Origin: Dendrolimus kikuchii
Lineage: Eukaryota; Arthropoda; Insecta; Lepidoptera; Lasiocampidae
Reading direction: 5' to 3'
Length of the DNA: 64,000 nt
Assembly: GCA_019925095.2 (NCBI GenBank)
Contig: CM034410.1
Location: 15,792,436 to 15,856,435 of the forward strand
Below the pieces are notes generated by a model. That model was given only the letters and a program-made list of their open reading frames with translations, was not told the origin of the DNA and searched no databases. Of this stretch, positions 1-12,600 are shown piece after piece (position 1 is the first letter of the stretch; each line of letters starts with the position of its first letter). Made by a program: the position numbers and the translations under genes.

Positions 1-39
1 AAAACGTAGTTTTATTATCTGTACTATTTCTGATGTTTA

Positions 40-365
40 AACACTGTCGGTTTTTGATGGGAACTGAAAGGGGACGTTGTGCTGTGCAGTTTTATTTTCT
101 AAAAATGTGTAAAATTACTCTAAAATGAACAATAGTTGTAGGATATTGATAATTTTTGAGTAGTAATTATGTGTTTTGTGAGAAATGTGAACTGTAAAGT
201 CAAATGTGGCCTTTTGAGTTATCACAAGAACTCCGTTGGATGGCACTAGCTGATAACCTACACTTTAGCTGTGCTACACAATAGGTTTAAGAAAATTAAG
301 AAACTACATTGATTCTAAGATCTGGCTTAAAGGCCTAGCTGCCAAGCCATAAAATCCAAAAAAAA
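40..365 (+). repeat. LINE-tail-like repeat, copy 1
   Basis: GGGAACTGAAAGGGGACGTT ... GGCCTAGCTGCCAAGCCATA, ending in A-rich sequence. Matches 27920-28195. Confidence 0.65.
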
Positions 366-704
366 AATAATTAAATACTCTGCAAATTAAACGCCTACAA
401 TAATTTTCATAGCAATGGGGACTAACATGTTTTTTGCTCATACAACAACAGTTACGTACTAACATTTTTGATTGTACCTTGAAATAAATGTGAATGTGTT
501 TTTATAGTCATAATTTGACAGCACTGTCTTTTATCATGGTTAGTGATGTGACGCGCAACTAGTGCTGTGCACATAGTGCCGCCACAAATGTACTAGTACG
601 TAGTACATATAACTCAATGAGCCGATGAATGATATTTTGCATAAAATAAAGAATTTAATATTTTTTGTGTCTATTTATTTACATACATATCTGAACTATC
701 TGAC

Positions 705-930
705 GGGTCGTTGCAATAATAAACAACCCGTTCATTTTCCAAGTATGCCATTTTGTTTATAATATTTACATAGCCGAATGTATCAATATCAAATATATAT
801 TCGGATTTAAAGGGATTAAATTCTGTACATTTTCGTGACAAGTTTTTCTTTTGTCTCTAATGTGACATCACAGGTGTCAATTATAAAACATTCAATCTTG
901 CCTGCCAGGCAGTAGGTGAACAGGTTTGTT
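705..930 (+). repeat. GACGGGTCGTTGCA repeat, copy 1
   Basis: TGACGGGTCGTTGCA ... CACAGGTGTCAATTATAA ... GCCTGCCAGGCAG. Its reverse is at 10795-11025 inside the Harbinger-like element. Confidence 0.65.
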
Positions 931-1111
931 TCGCCACATATCTATTATAAATAAAATATCATCATTTATTAGTATATAGTTATAAAAAATTCGGCCAAAG
1001 CATAATGCATTGCAACTTGCAATGGAATATACGTTGAGTTGAGCGTAATTGCAAATAAAATATTTTCAATTTTTAAATAATTGCTAATTTATTGGTACAT
1101 AATCTATAAAT

Positions 1112-1695
1112 TTGGGGAATAGTTTGAATGGAGCGTTAGGTAAACTTCTAGGCGCTAAGAATCTCAGCCAGAAGGCCCAGCTCGCCGTACACAACGCGGT
1201 GCTGGTACCTGCGCTCACGTATGGAAGCGAGAGTTGGGTATGGAAGAAAGAGCATGAAAGTAGAGTAAACGCGGTCGAGATGCGAGCACTGCGCAAAATC
1301 TGCGGAGTGACGCTCGCGGACCGTGTTCGTAACACCGAAGTAAGAAAGAGAGTTGGTCTGAAAGAGAGTGTCGGGGTGAAGGTAAGGAAAGGAATGCTCC
1401 GGTGGTTCGGGCATGTGGAAAGAATGCATGATGAAAGAATGACTAAACAGATATACAATGCAAAAGTGGATGGATGCAGAAGTCGTGGAAGGCCACGACA
1501 CACCTTCCATGATCAAATTGATCGTGTACTAGTAGAAGGTGATGTCAGAAGCCTTAAGAACAGACGAGCTTGCATGACAAGAGTTATGAATGTCAAAGAG
1601 GCAAGTGAGGTGTGTAAGAATAAGCCTAAATGGCACTCTGTTGTTCGTGCCTACCCCTCAAGGGAACTGTCGTGAAGTTATGTATGTATGTATGT
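1112..1695 (+). mobile_element. 5'-truncated RTE-like LINE (longest copy)
   Basis: Open reading frame of 187 codons for the RT C-terminal region: [65 protein letters not shown] and a Cys/His-poor end, then a short 3' UTR ending (TATG)n. Flanked by the 13-bp direct repeat ATAATCTATAAAT at 1099-1111 and 1696-1708. Best reference copy for the family in this window. Confidence 0.85.
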
Positions 1696-1904
1696 ATAAT
1701 CTATAAATCATTATTAGTTCAAACATAGTAACAATTGTATTTTTAACTCAATTCAAATTGGTATAGGTATATAATAAGAGCAATAATTTACTTAACGGCG
1801 GAAGAACCACCGTAGTGTTTATAAAAGTGTGACGTCAGGAATTCTGACGTCATGATTGTTGGTTTCTTGGTGACGACCCATATTTGAGTCCTCGAAATAA
1901 ATTT

Positions 1905-2400
1905 CGTTTATTCCAAGAGCGTTACAACTTCCCAGGGAGGTCCGTCCCGTTCGACGGCTCGGACGATAATGAGCCACGCTTTTTTTTTGGAGCTGGACCC
2001 AGCTGAATAGCCGCAGATGGCTGTTTCAGCGAACCGGACTTTGGGGGCTTCCCGACTCCGTGGGAGCGGAGGCGTTCAGTCCGGAAGCAGCGCGCTCGAG
2101 GAGGCACCTCCTGTGAGGTTCGACCTCGGCTCGACCGCTGCGGGGGATTGACTCTATATTGAGAATTAGCCGTAAAAGGCTGAAAGAGCTAAGCCAACAG
2201 GCTGAAGTGATTATTTGGGGGACTCGTTATCGACTCCGCCGGCGGAGCCGATCCTAGTCTATCATTACTACCGCTTCGAAAGGTGTTATAGCTGGAGGAG
2301 AAGAAGCGGCGGAAGAAACTCTCCAGTAACACGCCTAAGCTACTCTTGTATGGGTCGGCCGAACCTTCCGCTTTTATAATCGTAAATTGACGTTTCCTGG
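1905..2400 (-). mobile_element. Jockey-like LINE 3' UTR
   Basis: On the minus strand it carries the block TGGAGAGTTTCTTCCGCCGC ... TTTCGAAGCGG that follows the Jockey-type ORF at 10407-10720, then a GC-rich UTR ending in an AATAAA-like stretch near 1900. No coding part kept. Confidence 0.55.
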
Positions 2401-2503
2401 CCGTTACGTTTTTTTATTAAATTTTAGGGGCTACGGATTCAGATATCCGTTTGGATTAATAACAAAGGTGAAAATAATGTAATTAAGCTTTAGTATCAGA
2501 TGT

Positions 2504-3024
2504 CAGTGTCAGTTGGGCTGGGCAGCATTCGGTAAACTTCGTCAAGTCTTTTCGTCGACCATTCCGCAATGCTTGAAGACAAAAGTCTTCGAGCAGTGCG
2601 TCCTCCCCGTCCTGACCTACGGGGCCGAGACATGGACACTTACGGCAGGATTGGTCCACAAGTTCCAAGTCGCTCAACGGGCTATGGAGCGAGCTATGCT
2701 GGGTGTTTCTCTTATGGATAAAATTAGAAATGAGGATATCCGTAAGAGAACCAAGGTAACCGACATAGCTCGCAAAATTAGCAAGTTGAAGTGGCAGTGG
2801 GCCGGTCACATCTGCCGCAGGACCGATGGCCGATGGAGCAAACGAGTCCTGGAGTGGAGACCGCGTCTCGGTAAACGTAGTGTCGGACGCCCTCCAGCCC
2901 GATGGACCGACGACCTATGCAAGGTCGCCGGTAGGCGCTGGCTGAGGAAATCGGAGGACAGGGATGAGTGGCGCCGTCTTGGGGAGGCCTACGTCCAGCA
3001 GTGGACTGCAAATGGCTGACGACG
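2504..3024 (+). mobile_element. 5'-truncated HmRTE-type LINE
   Basis: Open frame from 2513 to 3019: WAAFGKLRQVFSSTIPQCLK, LTYGAETWTL, AMERAMLGVSLMDKIRNEDI, KWQWAGHICRRTDGRW and EAYVQQWTANG, then TGACGACGA. This is the C-terminus typical of the HmRTE-type LINE of butterflies. Target duplication ATCAGATGT at 2495-2503 and 3025-3033. Confidence 0.85.
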
Positions 3025-3365
3025 ATCAGATGTTTGTTTAAACACTTACTTTGATATTGTTCCATGTTTTTATACAACACATTAAAATTTTAAGGTTATA
3101 AACAATATAATGTCCCAAACATTAGATTAACCTAACAGGTGCATGTGGGTGTGAGTTCAAAGTTCAAGAGATCTAGGGGCGTAATTTGAATTTAAAAAAG
3201 TAAGACATTCCTGGATGAGGGAGCAGGACAATTCAACGAAAAGGTGGACATTTCCTCCATTTGCATACTATATGGCAAGTCTACATGAGACTTGAAGACA
3301 CCCAAGTTGTAAGTATAAGAGAAAACAGTTAGACAAACCATGCCACACTTACGTATCTAACTTAC

Positions 3366-3521
3366 CCGTCTCCCAGCCATGTCAGCTATGGCGGCAGTAG
3401 CAAGACTACCACAGACCAGCACCAAGGCGAATATGACCGTGTACAGATCTGACCTACTAGGGTCGGCCTGGGTGAAGACAGTCTTCGCATACACTTGCAC
3501 TGGCACCATGCCCATAAATAC
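3366..3521 (-). CDS. sugar transporter A, coding exon 8 (last one inside the window)
   Basis: 156 bp, phase 0 to 0. Encodes [20 protein letters not shown] (TM7), then TM8 and the ADMAGRR loop, before GTAAG. No GPxPIP or PETKG exon is present between here and base 1, so the gene continues off the left edge. Confidence 0.87.
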
Positions 3522-6500
3522 CTGGAAAATATAATAGTCTTTATTATAGAATGCCAAGAAGCCGACGGCCCACTTGATGGAAAGTGGTGTCAACACATCG
3601 CTGATCTTAAACAAAAATGACGTTCTTCACATTCACGTAAAAATAAAATAGATATTATAAACATCGTCGTCTAAAAGGTAGTGTCGATTGTAGTATACAT
3701 AGTTTGTACAAGATTAAACTAGATGGCGCTGTTCAAAAACGATCACTTTCTACATGCCGTGGACGAGTTCCTACGAAATGCAAGTTAATGTTAAGTTTTT
3801 ATCAACAAATTATTACAGTAGTGTAGACATGAGACAGAAGTTAGGACAGCAGCTTAGGATAATTATAAAAATGTTGGTAGTTTCTATCGAATAAAGATTG
3901 GTTAGTACTAGGCTTGTTCTTGCTCGGTCACTGAACGGAGCGATCCGTACTAGTACAATTTGTCAGATGTCCTAATTCGGTCTTTTAGTACATTTAGTAC
4001 AGTTTAGTACACTGAACGAATAAGAATTATATTTTGATTTTCCTTCATACTTTGCAGGCTTAGGACTGTCATTCTAATCAATACCCGTTTATTTTTTACA
4101 TAAGTTATTTAGATATTAAAATATCTGTGTAATTTTTTTCTTAATGCATTATATAAGATATCAAAATTTTATAGGTATTTATCGGGTTATTTTAGAATCA
4201 GAATGTAACCATATCGTTGCCGCTCGTTCATTCAGAGCCAGCCGCGTTCCGTGTTTGTAGTGCGACAGTTCGTAGTATAGTACCAATGACAAAAAATACA
4301 TCGCGAATTCAGACTATTCTATACGATCACGAACGACGAAGTACTAAATGAACGATGTTCTAAAACGGAGAAGGAATAGTCCGTTCAATTCAGTATCGGG
4401 AATTTATTCCTTTTAGTACATAGTACATGTACTACACAAGTCTACTTTATACAGAAATGTCATTGGTTGAAGTATAGTTGAATTTAAAATCGCGCCTTTG
4501 TCAACACGCCTCTTGACATGGATTGATGTGATCGTTGAGTGAGTGAAACTTATGACGTCATTAGTAACCTTTTCGTGGAACGGCCGAAGGAGTCTTTTGA
4601 GCATTGTGAGCTACAAGAGGAACGCGCCCATAGTCGTCGTAACTTAAAATCTTATAACGTATTCAAAACTTCCTTACCTGCATTGATATAAGTGTCGTCA
4701 CCACGAGGAATGCTTTTAAGGACGTCGGTGTACAGACTGAAAAAAAATATAATTTATTTGTATATATTATTAATACGTGAAGCAAAAACTTTGTACCCAT
4801 TTTACGAAAATTGCGCGGGCGGAGGAGTATAAAATTTCGCACACTTATAGTTTATATAGAGAAGGAGTGCAGAATGCTAATATTTTTTTCAAATTATACG
4901 TAAAAAATACATTAAATCAATAAAAAAACATTACACACACTACGATGTATTTGACACACACACGCATATATACTCTTTTGTTTATTGTTAAAGTCAAATT
5001 AACAGTAGCCTTGGCGATATCTGTGGATATAGAAGTATAGTCTTTGACAACAGAACCTTAATAATGTTCAAACTTATAATTTTATTTAATTATGGCCGAA
5101 TAACGACCACTGGGCGACCACTAGTTGCTATAATACTACAATCCAACCTTGAGTCACTTTACGTTGAATTAAAAAAAAAGAGGAAGGAAGTTTTGTTTCT
5201 ATATTCTTTACAAAGATTTATTTTACTTTGGATGATTGCGTCTATCAAGTAAATTTCACATGCTATAAATGTCAGAATTGCCATACTTGACCAGACTCGG
5301 ATAATCATTGCTCAGAATTTCTTTGCTGACGCTACGTCGCGGGTCGCACGAGAACTGTCATTTTCTATTTGATTAAAAAGGGTCCATCCCGTTGATAGCC
5401 CGCAGCTTTTAAGGTATTTTTTTTATTGCAGGAGATCAGCAGACAGGCAGACGGCCCACTTGATGGAAAGCGGTTACCTCGCCTATGGACATTTGCAACA
5501 CCAACGGTGCTACAAACGCGCCGCTGCTTTCTCATTGGCTTTGTTGCCCTAGTATTTATTGAGAGGAATGACTTAATGACGTTCTCATCTCTTTTTTTAT
5601 TTATTGCAGGAGTTCAGCAGACAGGCAGACGAGCCACTTGATGGAAAGCGGTTACCATCGCCTATAGACATTTTTTTTTTTAATCGGCAGACAAACACAC
5701 GTATTGTATATCCCCAAATTAAGCAAGTTACGCTTGTGTTATGGGTAATAATACAATGGACTACTCTGGGGCCGATCCCAGACACCAATGGTGCTACAAA
5801 CGCGCCGCTGCTTTCTCATTGGCTTTGTTGCCCTAGTATTTATTGAGAGGAATGACTTAATGACGTTCTCATCTCTTTTCTTTTTTTTATTGCAGGAGTT
5901 CAGCAGACAGGCAGACGATCCACTTGATGGAAAGCGGTTACCATCGTCTATGGACATTTGCAACAGTAAAGTTGCTACAAATGCGCTGCTGCTCTCTTAA
6001 GGGAAACTGGAACCTGGTCACTAATGCCGGAACACGAGTCAAGGTTGTTATGGCGACATACTTTAGACCAGGGGTGGTAGCCATCCAGTCGGGCAAATGC
6101 CCCACCACCTGGCTGTGGGTTGTTAAGTCGCCTCTTACGACAGGCCGCCTGGCCGTAGGAAATTGTATTCTTTCTCCGTTTCTGCACGGATAATATTTAT
6201 TATTTTTATTGTGATTTTCGTATAATTTTAATCAAAAGAAACTTACATAGTAATCTAAACGACGAAACCTTCTTAAGTGGTTCTCTTATATCGATGTCTA
6301 TGTTTAATTTCTCTTTTTCTGCTTCTTCTTCTTTAGTCTCAGACTCTGTAAAAATTACAAAATTCCTAAAATCAGTAAATTTAATTATTAATTTTTATTT
6401 ATACGAGTTGTGCTAGCAAAGTTATTACACAGTAGAACGATGGTGGAATCATCTTGATTATTGTTCTCAGAGCGGGCTCGATCGATGTGGTACCACGCTT

Positions 6501-6576
6501 TCGCAGAATGTCGGTGTGAAACGGGTAGCCTGGAGCTAATCGTGTTTCGTACTATGTGTGAGAGTAGGAAATACGA

Positions 6577-6613
<37 letters not shown>

Positions 6614-9600
6614 TCTCTCTTCCATACCCAACTCTCGCTTCCATACGTGAGCGTAGGTACCAGCAGCAATTCATTATTTATTCTATGCTATTGATGGTTC
6701 AAGGAGAAGCATAAATGTAGCATGGCTGAAGTGGAGACAGGTAACCGATGTGACGTGCGACAAACTAATGCCACTGAAACTAAAAGGACAAATATATAAA
6801 TCTGACATGCGTTTACTCTACTTTCATGCTCTCTCTTCCATACCCAACTCTCGCTTCCATATAGATATACATAGAACAAGAAATATAAAAATTTTTTTTT
6901 AGCTAGACGTGTTGCTGGGGAGTTTCTTGCCGCTTTTTCTCCTTGCAGCAATAACACGTTGCGAAGCGGTGTACATAGAATAGGAAGTAAAATTAAATTT
7001 TAACCTATATGTATGAACTTCAAAAAGTGTTCTCCGGTGGAACTTATTTTGAATAAAATTTTTGAATTTGTTTTTTTTTTATTGCAGGAGTTCAGCAGAC
7101 AGGCAGACGGCCCACTTGATGACAAGCCAGAGGTGCTCTCTTAAGGGAGACTGGAACCTGGTTACTAATGCCGGAACACAACTCAAGGTTGTTATAACGA
7201 CATACTTAAGACCAGGGGTGGTAGCCATCCAGTCGAGCAAATGCCCTACCATCTGGCTGTGGGTTGTTTAGTCGCCTCTTACGACAGGCCACCCGGCCGC
7301 AGGAAATTGTATTCTTTCTCCGTTCCTGCACGGATGGAAATTTGGTAAGCGTGCTCCATCCTAAGCTGTGTCATCATTTAACATCAGATGGGACAGTAAT
7401 GTAGGTAATGCGCAGCTACATTTTACCTGTATTAACTGATATTAATTCAGTGGCAGGCAACAGTTGTTCTTTCATACTTGAGAATTGATCTAAAACTGTC
7501 ATATTATTCACTGAAACGCCTCTGTAGAACGCTAATGCTGATTTTGCAGCCTGGAATCAGAAAAGAATAACCAATTTTAAATAAAACACACGTATCTGTA
7601 CTATTTTGTCTAAATCTATATATAGGTATTGTTACGAGTTGCGAGACTCAAATTAAAAATGCCGTTGGAATTATTATAGAGTTAATTAGAACTATATAAA
7701 CACGTATAACATAGGTACAAATATAACCGAACACAAGAAGTCCAAACTTAATGCAGAAGGTCGTAATTCAATAAAACGCGCAAAGTCCGTCACTAATAGA
7801 TTACCGAATGTACACACCTCTCGCTTCGATCGTGGTTCTCGCTCGACTGCCTCCTCCGTCATCGTTTTATACTGCACAAATGCAATGTGCCCGTACCTAA
7901 GTCGACTTAATCCGCCACACCTGGCTAATGACTCGGCCGCAGACGGCCATAAAAGAGTACAATAAAACAATAGGCTGTTTTCTAGAACCGTATGCCAATC
8001 AATAAGTAAACAAAAGAAGACGATCATAAAAGAGTCACAACTAGTTTAAATGCCGACAGGTAATAAAATGTGTTTTGTTTCAGATATGCAGGTGGATTTT
8101 CTTTTTGGCGGGACCTGATTTGTAACAATATATTAATACATAATATTACTCATATAAAAATAAAACTAACAAGTTACACAATGGCACTTCCAAGAAATCT
8201 AGATCCTTGTTTCTTTTGGTTCGAAGGATCTTGTAACTTGCAAGTACAAAAAATAAATCAAAACTACCTGCAATTTTAGTATTTGTGCTTTCTCGCTCGT
8301 TACAAATTACAACGTATGTTTCAATAACTTATAAATGTTTCACAGTTTAAGTGAATTGTAAAAATTATTTTATGAGAAATAAAGTTTTTTAACATGAATT
8401 AGTAAGAATTGGTATTAAAGGTGCGTTTTCACTGAACCGGAGATAAAAGTGAGAAAATAAGACCGGAGCTGTGAATAGCGGTGTATACTTTGGCTAGAAA
8501 GAGTCACTGGTCACTAGCGATGAGCAATTCTGAGATGGTTAATGATAACATATCTAAAGTAATGTTTTATGCACTATATAAATGTGGGATATGTTGTCCT
8601 AAAAAAAAAATATAAACTTACTTTTTTATTATATCATATGTCAGACTAAGACATTATAAACGAGTATATTAAAAGAAAACAAGTTATTGGTATTGTTTTC
8701 CAGCTATAATCCTTCAAGGCTACAAGTAGAATACTGAGCATAGATCGCAGTCTTTCATAGGTGAGGTGCCAAAAGTCTGCTTACGTTTCCTCGCCGAATA
8801 AAATATAAATAAATAATATAAACTAAACAATTGAAACAATCGCATATGACCCAAATATATAATCGAGTTAACAATTGACTGACTGCTCGATTCAGCAATC
8901 GAAATAGTTTCTAATATCCATACATTTTAAATTTGATCCTAATTTTTGCTTTAAATATTTTCAATAGCAGTATTTGCGAAAGTGTGAAAAAGTGAAAAGA
9001 AACTAAAATAAAAATCAAATGAAATAATGCAATAAGTACATATATACATACATAACTTCACGCCAGTTCCCTTGCGGGGTAGGCACGAACAACAGAGCGC
9101 CATTTAGGCCCATTCTTACACACCTCACTTGCTTCTTTGACATTCATAACTCTTGTCATGCACGCTCGTCTGTTCTTAAGGCTCCTGACATCACCCTCCG
9201 CTAGTACACGATCAATTTGATCATGGAAGGTGTGTCGTGGCCTTCCACGACTTCTGCATCCATCCACTTTTGCATTGTATATCTGTTTAGTCATTCTTTC
9301 ATCATGCATTCATTCCACATGCCCGAACCACCGGAGCCTTCCTTTCCTTACCTTCACCCCGACACTCTCTTTCAGACCAACTCTCTTTCTTACTTCGGTA
9401 TTACGAACGCAATAAGCAATAAGTAATTATTATTATTTGGGTAAATAGAATATTGAACGAGTTAAAATTTACAAAATTAGCTTATTGTTTTTAATGAGGA
9501 AGTTGTTGCCCCTTCTTAAAACAGCGACTATTTAAGTACATCAAAACAATGTTTACAGATTAAGGCGTGGATTTTTTTGTCTCATGACCTTTTAAAAACG

Positions 9601-12600
9601 TTTTTCATTAGAACTTTAATTAAATAAATGTTATCATTTTTAATAATATGTGAATTTTAAATCGTTATTTAATTAAAATATACATGACATTTTGTCTTCC
9701 TTATTTACGTTAGCTTTAGCAGAGGAAAAGGGATTTAAAAAATATATATCGAATGCATAATGGAACTAAGCGGAGTGATCCATCTCTATTTACAGCCACG
9801 CTCTCCTCTCCCGTTGACTCCGCTTTAGTTGAACCGTACCTTAAGGCCGTGTCCCCATTAGATGAACAGTGATTTACTAACTGTTTGCTTCCAGTTTGCC
9901 TCCCTACAAGTGTCCATACAGCGCGTAATACGCAGTTTGCGGTGTTTTGTTTGCCGACTCATTCAGTGAGCAGCCAATTAGCATCGAACGATGCGAGCAA
10001 TTGGCGGTACAGTTTGCTCACGACCCTTTTTTATTAGACTTGATTCTATGTTGTTGTTCCAAAGACCTCACAACTTTACCGGGGTTTTCGGGTTTTCGCG
10101 AAGCGAAGGCGCTCGAACCCAGGGGTCTACTTGCACGAGGGAGCTCCCTAGGGGGCTTTACCTCGGCTGGAATGTTGCCTTGAGAGGGGGATGAATCTAA
10201 TGATGCTCACTAGAAGGCGACCCTATGTACTAATTGAGAACGAGCGACGGGTAATATAAAGCCCGAGGGACCGGGATCGGCGGTTCGAAGCGGCCTACAC
10301 TATCTTACTGCCGTTTCGCAACGTGTTATGGCTGGGAGAGAAGAAACGGCGAAAGAGACTTCCCAGCAACACGCCGTCTATCCTGTGGGGGGATCATCCT
10401 GTCTATCTATGTCTCTTGGCGTCCTGATCCGACCAGCCGTTTTGTGATAGCGTTGACCTTGTCCGTGAGGACGTTACGCGGTCGTCGCACGAGAGCCTTT
10501 CGCCAAGGCTTATAATCGGACGCGGAAACGACGAGCGGAATTCGATGGTGCGGCGCGAGACCGAAATACTTACGCGAGAGCGACTTAACGTAGTTTTTGA
10601 TGGAGGGAAGCTCCAGATCGCGATGGAGGTCGACGTTACGCATATAGCTCACTACCCCGGAGGACTGCACGGCGTTATATAGGTATATGAACCGTTTACG
10701 TCCGTCCTCGGAGTTTGCGAGGGCTTCGCGGCCGATATGCTACAATTCGATGCTAACTCGACATCGAGATAGCGACCGATACGCCTGTGGTCAAACAAAC
10801 CTTTCCGCCTGCTCCCTGGCAAGCAAGATTTAATGTTTATAATTGACACCTGTTATGTCAAATTAGAGGGACAGAGAAAATTGATCACGAAAATGTACAT
10901 ATTTTAATCCCTTTAAATCCTAATATATATTTGATATTGTTACTTTCAGCTATATAAATATTATATACGAAATTACATATTTTGAAAAGGAACGGGTTGT
11001 TTATTCCTGCAACGACCCGTCACGCCGTTCAGAGTCAATCAGCGAACAGCAGCCGCTCATTATTTATCTAATGGGGACACGGCCTAAATCCTGATCATAT
11101 CAAAACTTAATCTTGAGCAGTCTACAAACCTAGCCAATTCTATCAGCGTATTTTACTTAGTCACTTCATATGTTAATGTTATCGGCACTTAAGATTAGAT
11201 TGACATCTTCTTCTGTAATAGAAATCTATGTCAATTTTTGCAAATACAAGATTACATCGTCTTTTGCTCTTCCCTGTGTTATGTTATCCTAACTTTAACC
11301 AATTTAACTTTTGTGTTTCAATTGAAATTATTTAGTCACTTTCGTCAAGTACAATTTTTTTTACAGTATGTCTCTGCTACATCTAGTTATTATTGACAAT
11401 TTCACGCAGATATAGTGATGGGTTTAATGCGTTATTTGGGATGCGACATTTTTATTAATTGTTAATGACGCATTCGTAATACCGAAGTAAGAAAGAGAGT
11501 TGGTCTGAAAGAGTGTGTCGGGGTGAAGGTAAGGAAAGGAATGCTCCGGTGGTTCGGACATGTGGAAAGAATGACTAAACAAATATACAATGCAAAAGTG
11601 GATGGATGCAGAAGTCGTCGAAGGCCACGACACACTTTCCGTGATCAAATTGATCGTGTACTAGCAGAAGGTGATGTCAGGAGCCTTAAAAACAGACGAG
11701 CGTGCATGGCAAGAGATATGAATTTCAAAGAAGCAAGTGAGGTGTGTAAGAATAAGCCTAAATGGCGCTCTGTTGTTCGTGCCTACTCCGCAAGGGAACT
11801 GGGGTGAAGTTATGTATGTATGTATGTTAATGACGTTAAACATTAACAGGTAATTTATTTATTTAATTTTTTGAAAAAAAACCAGCTCATATTAGTAATA
11901 CAAACAAACAAAAAAAGTACTTAAAGAGTAGGGCTAATAACAGGTTTTTCTATCAAGTTAAATTGTGAGCAAACGACCGAAATAAAGTGTAAAAATGCAA
12001 TAAATACATAAGTTAATAAGTGAAATAAGTATATACTTACACACATACATACGTTTCTAGATTTTTTTTAAAGGCAAGACAATGTCCGCCGGGTTCGGCT
12101 AGTTATTATATAGGTTCTACATCGTAAACTCTGAATTAATTTCACATTAGTTAAGTATTTAGTTAACTTGCGAATAAGACGTTATCTCGTTTGGACTTGT
12201 AGCCGGTTTCTATATTATTATCTTATAACCGTTAATTTGCCATACTCCTTTGTGGCCTCTGTGGTTGAGCGGGCTAAGCATTTGCCAGCGTACCTCACTG
12301 CAACGCAGAGGTTCCGGGTTCGATTCCTGGTATAGTAAATTTTGGAAACGTATTTTCTCCGTTATTTACTATAGTCTGGGTGTCTGGGATCGGCCCCAGA
12401 GTAGTCCGTTGTATATTACCCATAACACAAGCGTAACTTGCTTAATTTGGGGATATACAATGTGTGTGTTTGTCTGCCGATTATTATACTGGTTAAAATT
12501 TGACATGATCTTATAAATAATGCTCTTCTGCCTGAAAACGGCTGAGCGAGATGTAATTTTATATAACAGACGCTTGGAAGAAAAAACTTGAAATTGCGAG

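Larger units (their letters stand above)
9845..11084. mobile_element. PIF/Harbinger-like element carrying nested repeats
   Basis: Terminal inverted repeat GGCCGTGTCCCCATTAGAT at both ends, flanked by TAA (9842-9844, 11085-11087). TWA target duplications and GG-starting ends fit PIF/Harbinger. Most of the inside is a Jockey-like LINE and a second repeat (10795-11025). Confidence 0.72.

Noticed and set aside
1084..1516. Long open frames opposite to the RTE-like copies (rich in [23 protein letters not shown])
   Set aside because: They recur opposite every RTE copy and are shadows of the LINE coding strand.
5604..6187. Repeated open frames such as [15 protein letters not shown] and [12 protein letters not shown]
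   Set aside because: They lie inside the GCAATAAA retroposon in several frames and both strands, with no start or domain; not proteins.
12250..12330. Possible tRNA gene with A and B boxes
   Set aside because: No cloverleaf acceptor stem closes, and the same head occurs with a shared ~200-bp body elsewhere; it is a SINE.
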